This document shows positions 7,664 to 15,288 of a stretch of 21,979 nucleotides of DNA, in pieces (the stretch's first letter is position 1; each line of letters begins with the position of its first letter). The notes under the pieces are model-generated. The model did not search any database. It worked only from the letters and a program-made list of their open reading frames with translations, and was not told the DNA's origin. The stretch is from contig CAYHBN010000017.1 in assembly GCA_964354865.1 (NCBI GenBank), positions 1 through 21,979 of the forward strand, in the 5' to 3' direction. This stretch comes from JAHFJU01 sp964354865 (GTDB taxonomy: Bacteria; Patescibacteriota; Gracilibacteria; UBA1369; UM-FILTER-53-11). The position numbers and the translations under genes were made by a program.

Positions 7664-7671
7664 ACTGGTAC

Positions 7672-7700
7672 AGTATATCACATTTAGGCCGCATTTTGAA
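7672..7700 (-). promoter_or_regulatory. Candidate internal promoter within the four-gene block
   Basis: On the minus strand TGATATACT has an extended -10 form with TATACT at 7677-7672. A weak -35 (TTCAAA, 7700-7695) lies 17 nt upstream, inside the last codons of the preceding gene. The ATG at 7663 is 8 nt away, as at several other near-leaderless genes here. Confidence 0.45.
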
Positions 7701-8166
7701 CCTGTTGCTGTGTTAAAAATCGAACTTGAGCCACTGAATAATGCCTGATCACTTCGCTCACTAAATCGTCGGTAGAGTCAGAATTCATTAATTGTTTATT
7801 CAACAGAAAAGAAACAATCCCTTTCCAGTATGGATCAATCGTTCTTTCTATATGGGCGTTAATTAAAACCATAAGTACATGCTTATCAACACGGCTTTTA
7901 TTATCATATAATCGTATGCATGGCTCGAATGAACGTAGTAATAAGGCAAGTGAATTTGCAGGCAATACGTTTATTGTTCCTTCAATATTTGCCCATGACT
8001 GAGTGAGTAAAAGCAGAACATACTCTTTAAGTTCATCGCTCTGCGCACGTATATGTGGTTTTTCGGCAGAATAAACCTTTGTCGGATGCGCTGAAGTGAA
8101 CACCCCTTCATCATCAGCATACTGAACTCCATCTGGGCCTATGTTAATGGCAGTTGAAAGTTTCAT
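7684..8166 (-). CDS. Small protein of unknown function (160 aa)
   Basis: First gene of the four-gene block; no family recognised. Seen: an N-terminal stretch of about 45 residues of mixed, partly beta-like composition (TAINIGPDGVQYADDEGV), then a largely helical domain with LKEYVLLLLTQSW and LLLRSFEPCIRLYD, ending in a Gln-rich tail. There is no signal peptide or certain membrane helix. It is divergent from valS with 121 nt between start codons. The region upstream on the minus strand has only a weak -10-like element (CAGTAT, 8 nt before the ATG) and a weak AAAGAG next to the start. Confidence 0.75.
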   Translation of the reverse strand: MKLSTAINIGPDGVQYADDEGVFTSAHPTKVYSAEKPHIRAQSDELKEYVLLLLTQSWANIEGTINVLPANSLALLLRSFEPCIRLYDNKSRVDKHVLMVLINAHIERTIDPYWKGIVSFLLNKQLMNSDSTDDLVSEVIRHYSVAQVRFLTQQQVQNAA

Positions 8167-8275
8167 ACTCTTTGATACTGAACAGACGCCATACCGTTAC
8201 ACAACAAAGCTTGATGTATGTAAAATAAGTGGAATAGACTAGGGAAAAGAGCTTTTATTAGAGGATTTTTGGCCG

Positions 8276-8281
8276 TATAAT
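8276..8281 (+). promoter_or_regulatory. Candidate -10 box of valS
   Basis: A perfect TATAAT lies 6 nt before the valS ATG at 8288, which would place the transcription start at or next to the start codon. No convincing -35 is visible at 16-18 nt (the region reads TTTTAT). Confidence 0.55.
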
Positions 8282-8287
8282 CCACTC

Positions 8288-10942
8288 ATGAAATTCGAAA
8301 AAGCATACGATGCATCAAAATTTGAAAATGGGATTTATAAAAAGTGGGAAGCAGCTGGTGCATTTAAGCCTTCGACCAAGAAGGGAGCAAAGCCATTTAC
8401 CATCATGATGCCGCCGCCAAATGCCACAGGGACACTTCATCTTGGCCATGCAGTGATGCTCGCACTCGAAGACATTATGGTTCGATTTCACCGTATGAAA
8501 GGGGACTCAACGTTGTGGTTACCGGGCACCGATCACGCCTCGATTGCCACACAAAATAAGGTTGAAAAGGTTATTGCTGCAGAAGGGGCGACTCGACACA
8601 CATTGGGTCGAAAAGTGTTTTTGAAACGCGTAGACCAGTTCGTAAAAGGGTCACAAAAAACAATTCGTAATCAAGTGCGCAAAATGGGATCTTCGTGTGA
8701 CTGGAGCCGCGAACGATATACCTTCGAACCAGACGTATCGACCGCAGTGAGCGAAGTTTTTGTTCGAATGTATAACGACGGACTCATATATCGTGGGCAT
8801 CGCATTGTGAACTGGTGTCCGCGCTGTGAATCGACCTTGGCAGATGACGAAGTAAACTACAAAGAGGAGCGCACTCAGTTTTATTATCTCAAGTATGGGC
8901 CGTTTGTTATTGGTACCGTTCGGCCAGAGACAAAGTTTTTAGACAAAGTAATTATCGTGAATCCAGACGATGCGCGTTACCATGATTCGATTGGCAAAAA
9001 AATGATGGTTCCATGGATTGATGGCGATGTAGAGGCAACAATTATCGCCGACAAAGCAGCCGATATGGAGTTTGGAACGGGTGCCATGACTATCACTCCA
9101 GCTCACGACTTCATAGACTTCGATATTGCAAAACGACACAACCTCGACATTATTCAAATCATCGATGAAAAGGGGAACTTGAATCATCACGCAGGTGAAT
9201 ATGCGGGCCAAAATGCACGTGCCATCCGTAAAAAACTAGTAGCCAAGATGACCGAGAAAGGATTGGTTGACCGAATTGAAGAAAACTACGTGCACAACAT
9301 CGCATTATGTTACCGCTGCGACACGCCAATTGAGCCGCTTGTTAGCCGTCAGTGGTTTATCAATGTAGATAAAAAATTTAAAGGAGTTGGCGAAAAAACA
9401 GTGGGCAAAAGTTTGAAAGAACGCTCAATCGAAGTAGTGAGAAAAAAGAAGATCGAAATAGTGCCCGATCGTTTTGAGAAAGTGTATTACAACTGGATGG
9501 AGAATCTGCATGATTGGTGTATTTCTCGCCAAATTTGGTTCGGGCATCAAATTCCGGTGTGGTATTGCCAAAGTGGCTGTGAAGATCCAATTGCTAGCAC
9601 GAAAGAGGTTACGAAATGCCCAAAGTGTAAGGGAAAAGTTGCTCGTGACCCAGACACCCTCGACACATGGTTTTCGGCTGGATTATGGACTTTTTCAACA
9701 CTTGGTTGGCCAAAAAACACTCCCGATTTGAAAAAATTTCACCCAACGAGTGTGCTCGAAACGGGCTACGACATTTTGTTTTTCTGGGTCGCTCGTATGA
9801 TTCTCATGACGCAGTATGCGCTCAATGACGTGCCGTTTAAGACGGTGTATCTGCACGGACTGGTTCGCACACGTGAGGGCAAAAAGATGAGCAAGTCGAA
9901 TCCTGAAACATGTATCGATCCGCTCGATATGATTGCAAAATACGGTGCCGACTCTCTACGTTTATCGATGGTTATTGGCGGTACGCCGGGAAACGATTTA
10001 CGTCTCTACGAAGAGAAAATCGCCGGCTTTAGAAACTTTGTGAATAAGATTTGGAACGCGTCACGCTTTGCAGTTATGCAGATGGAAGACGAGAAGAAAA
10101 ATGCAAAAAAATCGAAGAAAGCACCTGCAAAAAAAATGCCGCTATCGTTGTCTGATAAGTGGATTTTAACGAGAACTCAAGAAGTTGTCGCTTTGGTCAC
10201 TGAAGATTTAGAAAAGTTTAAATTCTCCGACGCAGGCTCAAAGATTTACGATTTCACCTGGAACGAATTCTGCGCGTGGTACCTCGAGTTCTCAAAGAGC
10301 GAACATAAAAACGTAGCAGTGCTCACCGAAGTACTCGAAACGATCCTCAAATTGATTCACCCTTTTGTGCCCTATGTAACCGAGGCAATTTGGAAAAATC
10401 TGGGCAAAAAAGATTTCATCATGCTACAAAAATGGCCAGTTGCAGACAAAAAGAAGATATTTAAGAAAGAAGCAAAAGAGCTTCAGGTTGTTGTCGATAC
10501 CATTTCAGCAATCCGCGCGCTACGCCAAGAAAACACCATAGATATAGTGAAAAAAATTCCACTTACACTTGTTACATCACACTCAAAAATCCTCGAAGAA
10601 AAAAGAGAGGCGATTGAGCGACTTGGGCGAGTGAGTGAATTAACGATTAAGTCTAAAATGACACCAGAAATTGAGCAAATGAAACCAACACTTCGCACGT
10701 TTATGAGTGGCGTAGAAATTGTTTTGCCGGTTAGCGAGTTACTCGACGTCACTTCTCAAAAGGCAAAAAATGTCGAAGAGATTGCAAATGTCGAAAAATA
10801 TATAGCCTCACTTTCAGGCAAACTTTCAAATAAGAACTTCGTAGACCGAGCACCAGCCGACATTATCGCGCAAGACCGAGCTCGTTTAGAAGAAGCGAAA
10901 ATCCGCCTAGAGAAGCTGAATAACCAAAGTAAATACCTCTAA
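8288..10942 (+). CDS. valS: Valine--tRNA ligase
   Basis: A cytoplasmic class I aminoacyl-tRNA synthetase that charges tRNA-Val and edits threonyl-tRNA-Val. Seen: PPPNATGTLHLGH with the HIGH motif at 51-54, GTDHAS (about 79-84), a CPRCES zinc-type motif followed by the editing domain, the CISRQIWFGHQIPVWYC segment, further CxxC pairs (around 343-346 and 435-456), ETGYDILFFWVARM, KMSKS at 533-537, the anticodon-binding domain, and a C-terminal coiled-coil arm (about 815-884). The 884-aa length is normal. A lysine-rich linker (about 599-616) between the catalytic and anticodon-binding parts is unusual in composition. The start is supported by TATAAT 6 nt upstream; no Shine-Dalgarno site is present. 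It is followed after 10 nt by a small membrane protein. Confidence 0.98.
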   Translation: MKFEKAYDASKFENGIYKKWEAAGAFKPSTKKGAKPFTIMMPPPNATGTLHLGHAVMLALEDIMVRFHRMKGDSTLWLPGTDHASIATQNKVEKVIAAEGATRHTLGRKVFLKRVDQFVKGSQKTIRNQVRKMGSSCDWSRERYTFEPDVSTAVSEVFVRMYNDGLIYRGHRIVNWCPRCESTLADDEVNYKEERTQFYYLKYGPFVIGTVRPETKFLDKVIIVNPDDARYHDSIGKKMMVPWIDGDVEATIIADKAADMEFGTGAMTITPAHDFIDFDIAKRHNLDIIQIIDEKGNLNHHAGEYAGQNARAIRKKLVAKMTEKGLVDRIEENYVHNIALCYRCDTPIEPLVSRQWFINVDKKFKGVGEKTVGKSLKERSIEVVRKKKIEIVPDRFEKVYYNWMENLHDWCISRQIWFGHQIPVWYCQSGCEDPIASTKEVTKCPKCKGKVARDPDTLDTWFSAGLWTFSTLGWPKNTPDLKKFHPTSVLETGYDILFFWVARMILMTQYALNDVPFKTVYLHGLVRTREGKKMSKSNPETCIDPLDMIAKYGADSLRLSMVIGGTPGNDLRLYEEKIAGFRNFVNKIWNASRFAVMQMEDEKKNAKKSKKAPAKKMPLSLSDKWILTRTQEVVALVTEDLEKFKFSDAGSKIYDFTWNEFCAWYLEFSKSEHKNVAVLTEVLETILKLIHPFVPYVTEAIWKNLGKKDFIMLQKWPVADKKKIFKKEAKELQVVVDTISAIRALRQENTIDIVKKIPLTLVTSHSKILEEKREAIERLGRVSELTIKSKMTPEIEQMKPTLRTFMSGVEIVLPVSELLDVTSQKAKNVEEIANVEKYIASLSGKLSNKNFVDRAPADIIAQDRARLEEAKIRLEKLNNQSKYL

Positions 10943-10952
10943 CATTATTATT

Positions 10953-11375
10953 ATGAAAAAACTTTTTGCTCCAAAACAAATCGCTCTTGCAACACTCTTC
11001 GGGGGACCACTAGCCACCGTTTTTTTACTTACGAAAAACTATGTCGATCTAGGCGAACCAATACTCGCTAGTAAAACGAAAAAAATTGGGTATGCCATCA
11101 TTTTCCTCTTTTTTTTGGGGTACGCGTTGTTTGTAAAAACCCCCACTAATCAAGGAGTAATGTTCATACTCACCGTTATAGTTTCATATATAATTTCAAA
11201 CGCGCTACAACAGAAATATATTGAACAGAAAATCGTGACTGAGAAAACTTTCTTACAAGAAACGTGGCTAAATACTATCTGGAACGGAATCTGGGCGGGA
11301 ATCGTAACCGCTGTTTTAGCGGTGATTTTTGGGTTTGCGTACGCTTTTGTGACTACTATTATTATTAAAGGATAA
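10953..11375 (+). CDS. Small polytopic membrane protein of unknown function
   Basis: A 140-aa protein with about four hydrophobic segments: 9-27, 43-62, 67-84 and 112-137. The N-terminus (APKQIALATLFGGPLATVFLL) resembles a recurrent start of small uncharacterised bacterial membrane proteins, but I cannot name a family. A charged loop (about 88-106) separates the last two segments. It starts 10 nt after the valS stop with no Shine-Dalgarno sequence, so it is likely translated from the valS transcript. Confidence 0.78.
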   Translation: MKKLFAPKQIALATLFGGPLATVFLLTKNYVDLGEPILASKTKKIGYAIIFLFFLGYALFVKTPTNQGVMFILTVIVSYIISNALQQKYIEQKIVTEKTFLQETWLNTIWNGIWAGIVTAVLAVIFGFAYAFVTTIIIKG

Positions 11376-11383
11376 TATTTAGG

Positions 11384-11412
11384 TTTAAAAAACAGGCATT
11401 TTTTGGTATACT
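11384..11412 (+). promoter_or_regulatory. Candidate promoter of the TPR-like gene
   Basis: TGGTATACT gives an extended -10 with TATACT at 11407-11412. A weak -35 (TTTAAA, 11384-11389) lies 17 nt upstream. Six nt separate the box from the ATG at 11419, consistent with a leaderless mRNA. Confidence 0.5.
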
Positions 11413-11418
11413 TGTTAG

Positions 11419-12348
11419 ATGCTTGACCCAGATACATACGTAAAAGAAGGACTCAAAGCCGTAGATCAACTCGTTGATCGCGGCGATTTGGTTACCGCTC
11501 TCAAAGCATGTGAAGAATTGCTGCGTGTGAATCCGTATCACAATGGAGCTCAATCAATGCTTTCTAACATTCACGTGAAACTTGAAAAACAAAATGAAGA
11601 CATGGTTGATCGCGACATTCAAAACACCATGAAGTTGTGGGATGAACATCGTTATGATGACCTTCGTGTGGTGTATGGAAAACTCCTAAAATTTTCTCCT
11701 AATCACAAAAAACTCCTGTCGCTTGTTTCTAAATTAAATGAGACGCTCACTGACGAAGTAAAAAAAGCACACAAAGAACTAAAAGATAAAGCACGTACCG
11801 CGATTGAAATCCTTATTACAGAGCAAAAGTACGATGATGTGCTACAAGCATGCAACGAACTCGGAGAGTATTTTCCGGGCGACGCTGAGGCAGAAAAGAT
11901 GATTCAAAAATTCCGCTACAAGGTGATTGACGGCAAACTTGAACAAAATACACTCCTCGCCAATACTTCAGACTTTATGGCAGCCGAGGCCTTTTATACG
12001 TCTCTACTCAAAATTGAACCAACGCACAAACGAGTTTTAGGATTACTTGAAGAGACACAAGTGCACGGCACAAAAGCTCGTATCTTAGATTCAAAAATCC
12101 ACCTCGCCGAAAGCGTAGAACGCATGAAAAAAATGTGGAACACACACGAGTATGAAAAAGTTGACCAAGCCTGTGATGAAATTTTGCAGCAAGATGCTCA
12201 CAACTTTACCGCAAAAATGTACAAGAATAAGTCTGCCTCAATTTTAGCTAAAGAAAGCGATGTTCTAGAGCAAAAACAACTCAAAGAGCATTGGGCAAAA
12301 TTAGGAGAAGAGTACAAACAAGACAAATCAAAGTTTGTAAAAATCTAA
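11419..12348 (+). CDS. TPR-like helical repeat protein
   Basis: A 309-aa soluble protein built of about five degenerate helical repeats at roughly 17-44, 70-101, 130-163, 180-210 and 237-268. Each has a short helix with a Y/F or D at the turn, then a helix ending in L/I-x-x-x-P/D-x-H/D, e.g. ACEELLRVNPYHNGA and YGKLLKFSPNHKK. This is the pattern of tetratricopeptide-like scaffolds that bind other proteins. A long charged helix follows (270-309). No signal peptide or catalytic motif is seen, so the partner is unknown. It has its own promoter candidate and converges with purA, with only 14 nt between the stop codons. Confidence 0.75.
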   Translation: MLDPDTYVKEGLKAVDQLVDRGDLVTALKACEELLRVNPYHNGAQSMLSNIHVKLEKQNEDMVDRDIQNTMKLWDEHRYDDLRVVYGKLLKFSPNHKKLLSLVSKLNETLTDEVKKAHKELKDKARTAIEILITEQKYDDVLQACNELGEYFPGDAEAEKMIQKFRYKVIDGKLEQNTLLANTSDFMAAEAFYTSLLKIEPTHKRVLGLLEETQVHGTKARILDSKIHLAESVERMKKMWNTHEYEKVDQACDEILQQDAHNFTAKMYKNKSASILAKESDVLEQKQLKEHWAKLGEEYKQDKSKFVKI

Positions 12349-12362
12349 TGCGAAGAGTTTTC

Positions 12363-13679
12363 TTAGCGCACAATCATCTGATCGCGATTTGGTCCCGTAC
12401 CAATAAACTGGATTTTGCAGCCAATCATTTTTTCGAGCGCCAAAACGTACTTCTGACATTTAAGCGGAAGTTTTTTAAAGTCAGTCACGCCCGTAATGTC
12501 GCTTTTCCAACCAGGGAATTTTTTGTAGACAATTTCAACCCCATTGAGCATTTCGATTGAAGCAGGAAAATTCGTCGTCTTTTTGCCTTTGTATGAATAC
12601 GCAACGCCAACGAGAATTTCTTTTAGGTCGCTCAAAATATCGAGCTTAGTGAGGTTAACGCCGGTAAGTCCATTCACGCGAACACTGTAGCTTGTGGCAA
12701 CCGCATCGAACCAACCACAACGTCGAGGACGGCCAGTCGTTGCTCCAAATTCACTGCCTTTTTTACGAATAGCTTCGCCTAGATCATTATTTAATTCGGT
12801 AGGGAAAGGGCCAGAGCCTACACGTGTCATATACGCCTTCACAATCCCGATAGTCGAGTTAAGTGCCTGTGGCGGCAAACCCGTACCTGAAATAATGCCT
12901 CCGATTGAGGCGTTTGATGAAGTGACAAATGGGTATGTGCCATGATCTATGTCGAGAAGTGTGCCATTCGCTCCTTCTAACAAAATTGCCTTTTTCTTTT
13001 TCAAACAATCAGCAATAAAAACGCTGGTGTCAGTAACCATTGGGGCAAAACGCTTTGCCAGTTTTTGAAGTTCAACCAATTCTGCAGTCCCATCATGCGA
13101 AATGCCGTACATAGCGGTGTGTGCCTCGAGGTTATTTAGATAGTGAGTGGTAAACGTCTTAAAATCCAACAACTCACCCGCACGCAAGCCAATACGGCTA
13201 ATTTTATCGGCATAGGCAGGACCAATTCCACGACCCGTGGTACCAACTTTCCCCGCTCCTTTTAACTCTTCTTGGCGAAGATCGATTGCTTTGTGGTAGT
13301 CGGTTGCAAGGTGTACACGGTCAGAAATCAACAATCGTCCATCTACTTTTATTCCCGCCTTTTCTAATATTTCTACTTCTTCTAAGAGTGTTTTTAAATT
13401 AACCACCATGCCGTTCCCCATGACACAAATCGCCTTTGGGTGCAGCATTCCCGCAGGAATCAAATGAAACACGTACTTCTTGTTCTCTTTAGTCTTTTTA
13501 TCGGTCACATAAATGGTGTGTCCTGCATTCGCACCACCTGTCGCACGAACCACGATCGGGTATTCCTGAGCCAATAAATCCACTAATTTTCCTTTACCTT
13601 CATCGCCCCATTGAGCGCCGATGACGGCGGTAACTTGTCCAAGTTTTTTTGTGAGTGATGGAGTTTGAGTTTTTTTCAT
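12363..13679 (-). CDS. purA: Adenylosuccinate synthetase
   Basis: PurA joins IMP and aspartate using GTP to give adenylosuccinate, the first step from IMP to AMP; PurB encoded nearby completes it. Seen: the GTP-binding loop GAQWGDEGKGK (21-31), GGANAGHT, the IMP-binding VGTTGRGIGPAYADK segment, LLDIDHGTYPFVTSSN and the TGRPRRCGWFD element. The 438-aa length is normal. A GTG at 13688 is in frame, but it lies only 2 nt beyond the -10 box and would not be within the mRNA. ATG 13679 is preferred, with AGGTG 8 nt upstream. It is divergent from purC and convergent with the TPR-like gene. Confidence 0.97.
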   Translation of the reverse strand: MKKTQTPSLTKKLGQVTAVIGAQWGDEGKGKLVDLLAQEYPIVVRATGGANAGHTIYVTDKKTKENKKYVFHLIPAGMLHPKAICVMGNGMVVNLKTLLEEVEILEKAGIKVDGRLLISDRVHLATDYHKAIDLRQEELKGAGKVGTTGRGIGPAYADKISRIGLRAGELLDFKTFTTHYLNNLEAHTAMYGISHDGTAELVELQKLAKRFAPMVTDTSVFIADCLKKKKAILLEGANGTLLDIDHGTYPFVTSSNASIGGIISGTGLPPQALNSTIGIVKAYMTRVGSGPFPTELNNDLGEAIRKKGSEFGATTGRPRRCGWFDAVATSYSVRVNGLTGVNLTKLDILSDLKEILVGVAYSYKGKKTTNFPASIEMLNGVEIVYKKFPGWKSDITGVTDFKKLPLKCQKYVLALEKMIGCKIQFIGTGPNRDQMIVR

Positions 13680-13709
13680 AAGGTGCACCTAGATTACAGC
13701 CTCAAACTC
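13661..13709. repeat. Nested inverted repeats in the purA-purC control region
   Basis: GAGTTTGAG (13661-13669) and CTCAAACTC (13701-13709) form a perfect 9-bp inverted repeat. Almost concentric with it is the 10-bp palindrome AGGTGCACCT (13681-13690). The dyad covers the purA -10 box, its start codon and part of its promoter spacer, so it could be an operator. It is not the known PurR or PurBox sequence as far as I can tell, and part of the left arm is purA coding sequence. Confidence 0.4.
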
Positions 13710-13719
13710 TAATGATCAA
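13691..13719 (-). promoter_or_regulatory. Candidate promoter of purA
   Basis: On the minus strand TTGATC (13719-13714), exactly 17 nt, then TAATCT (13696-13691). The ATG at 13679 is 11 nt away. It is divergent from the purC promoter, the two -35 boxes lying only 5 nt apart, so one regulator could act on both. Confidence 0.55.
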
Positions 13720-13724
13720 ATTCT

Positions 13725-13753
13725 TTGGCATTTATGAGATGCTCATTTATAAT
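13725..13753 (+). promoter_or_regulatory. Promoter of purC (purC-purE-purB-dcd)
   Basis: TTGGCA (13725-13730), exactly 17 nt, then a perfect TATAAT (13748-13753); the best sigma70-like promoter in the window. The ATG at 13763 is 9 nt away. This also rules out the upstream in-frame ATG at 13712, which lies before the promoter. Confidence 0.75.
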
Positions 13754-13762
13754 CGTGTCACT

Positions 13763-14728
13763 ATGATTTCACCATCACAACTTGCTGAGCAGCTCAAGTA
13801 CACCTTGTCTGCGACCGATTTTCCGAACCTCGGCGTTAAGTACGAGGGAAAAGTGCGTGACAATTATACGAAAGGTGACCGCCGCATACTCATAGTATCG
13901 GATCGTTTGTCTGCCTTCGATCGGGTGATTGCTACGATTCCTTTTAAGGGACAAGTGCTGAATCAAATGACTGAGTTCTGGTTCAAAAATACGGCCGACA
14001 TTATTTCTACACACGTGCAAGAATATCCAGACCCAAATGTGATGGTGGGTGTAGAATGCAAGGCACTACCCGTTGAAATGATTGTTCGAGGATACATTAC
14101 AGGAGTCACGACTACTTCGGCTTGGTATAACTACGAAAAAGGCGTTCGAAATTTCTGCGGTAATCAATTACCCGAAGGACTCAAAAAGAACCAAAAATTC
14201 GACACACCGATTATTACTCCTTCAACAAAGGCAGCCCACGGTGACCACGACGAATCAATCTCACCCGAAGAAATTTTAAAGCAAGGATTATTAACCGAGG
14301 CACAGTGGAAAGATATATCAGAAGCATCTATGAAATTGTATCTTCGTGGCGTTGAAATCGCCGCAAAGCAGGGGATCATCCTCGTTGATACAAAGTACGA
14401 ATTTGGTATCGCGCCTAACGGAAAAATTGTGTTGATCGACGAAATACACACTCCTGATTCTTCACGATTCTGGTTTGCAAATGAGTACGAAGCACGACTC
14501 GCAAATGGTGAAGAACAAAAGAAAATCGACAAAGAATACCTTCGAGAATGGCTTGCAGATAAAGGATTCAGAGGTGATGGCGAAATCCCCGCAATTCCAG
14601 ACGAGGTACGCTGTGAAACGGCACGTCGTTATATTGAAGCGTACGAATTGATCACCGGCCAAACATTTACCGCCGAAGTTGGCGATGTTAATGCACGATT
14701 GGAAAAAAACCTGGCACGGTTTATGTAA
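13763..14728 (+). CDS. purC: Phosphoribosylaminoimidazole-succinocarboxamide (SAICAR) synthase
   Basis: PurC condenses CAIR with aspartate using ATP to give SAICAR in purine synthesis. Seen: YEGKVRDNY (about 27-35), SDRLSAFDRV (46-55), PVEMIVRGYITG, the TPSTKAAHGDHDE substrate segment, and VDTKYEFG with IDEIHTPDSSRFW. The sequence and 321-aa length resemble the longer fungal Ade1-like type found in many bacteria. An ATG at 13712 would add 17 residues that do not look conserved and lies upstream of the promoter, so ATG 13763 is used. It is the first gene of purC-purE-purB-dcd. A pyrimidine-rich 95-nt gap follows. Confidence 0.97.
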   Translation: MISPSQLAEQLKYTLSATDFPNLGVKYEGKVRDNYTKGDRRILIVSDRLSAFDRVIATIPFKGQVLNQMTEFWFKNTADIISTHVQEYPDPNVMVGVECKALPVEMIVRGYITGVTTTSAWYNYEKGVRNFCGNQLPEGLKKNQKFDTPIITPSTKAAHGDHDESISPEEILKQGLLTEAQWKDISEASMKLYLRGVEIAAKQGIILVDTKYEFGIAPNGKIVLIDEIHTPDSSRFWFANEYEARLANGEEQKKIDKEYLREWLADKGFRGDGEIPAIPDEVRCETARRYIEAYELITGQTFTAEVGDVNARLEKNLARFM

Positions 14729-14823
14729 CAGGCACGAGCTCTGCATTCTGTATTTTCCTTTCTCTCTAGCTCCCTAATTCGTCCTCACGGATCTTCGCTT
14801 CTACTCACCTAACTCTCTACCCA
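14729..14823 (+). other. Pyrimidine-rich spacer between purC and purE
   Basis: These 95 nt carry no gene, no clear hairpin and no Shine-Dalgarno site. From about 14743 to the purE ATG the plus strand is dominated by C and T, unlike other spacers here. It may be an unstructured translation-entry region, but no function can be read from it. Confidence 0.5.
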
Positions 14824-15270
14824 ATGTTTGTCCCCATTCTTCTCGGCTCAGATTCAGACACAGAACACGCAGAAAAAATTACAAAATACCTCGATGAATT
14901 TGGCATTCCCTACGAAGTAAAAGTGCTCTCAGCTCATAAAGTCCCTGAAAAGTTAATTGCCTACATTACTGAGAAAAACAAGGAACAGAATGTTGTGTAT
15001 GTAACAATCGCTGGTCGCTCAAATGGCCTTTCTGGCTGTACCGCTGGTTCAAGTGTACATCCTGTCATTGCGTGCCCTCCGTTTAAAGATAAAGACGACT
15101 TCTCCGTGAACATAAATTCTACACTCCAAATGCCGAGCGACACTCCTGTTCTAACAGTTCTCGAGCCACAAAATGTAGCCCTTTCAATCGCAAAAATTTT
15201 CGGATTACAGAATGTTGCATTGCAGCAAAAAATTGCTGAACATATTGTTAATGTGAAGGCAAAATTTTAG
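14824..15270 (+). CDS. purE: Class II PurE: 5-aminoimidazole ribonucleotide carboxylase (CO2-dependent)
   Basis: This 148-aa enzyme makes CAIR for PurC. Seen: LGSDSDTEHAEKI (about 7-19), SAHK (38-41), the loop AGRSNGLSG (63-71), the CPPFKDKDD segment and STLQMPSDTPVLTVL. The AGRSNGL loop and SAHK/CPP pattern are those of class II PurE (AIR carboxylase, as in animal PAICS and Treponema), which carboxylates AIR directly with CO2. Class I enzymes are N5-CAIR mutases with an AGGAAHLPGM-type loop and need PurK. No purK is in the window, which agrees. The order purC-purE recalls the animal PurC-PurE fusion, though the PurC here is of a different type. Confidence 0.92.
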   Translation: MFVPILLGSDSDTEHAEKITKYLDEFGIPYEVKVLSAHKVPEKLIAYITEKNKEQNVVYVTIAGRSNGLSGCTAGSSVHPVIACPPFKDKDDFSVNINSTLQMPSDTPVLTVLEPQNVALSIAKIFGLQNVALQQKIAEHIVNVKAKF

Positions 15271-15288
15271 TTTTTAATACACGAAAAA

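Noticed and set aside
13712..13763. Upstream ATG start for purC adding 17 residues.
   Set aside because: It lies upstream of a strong TTGGCA-N17-TATAAT promoter and the extra residues do not look like PurC.
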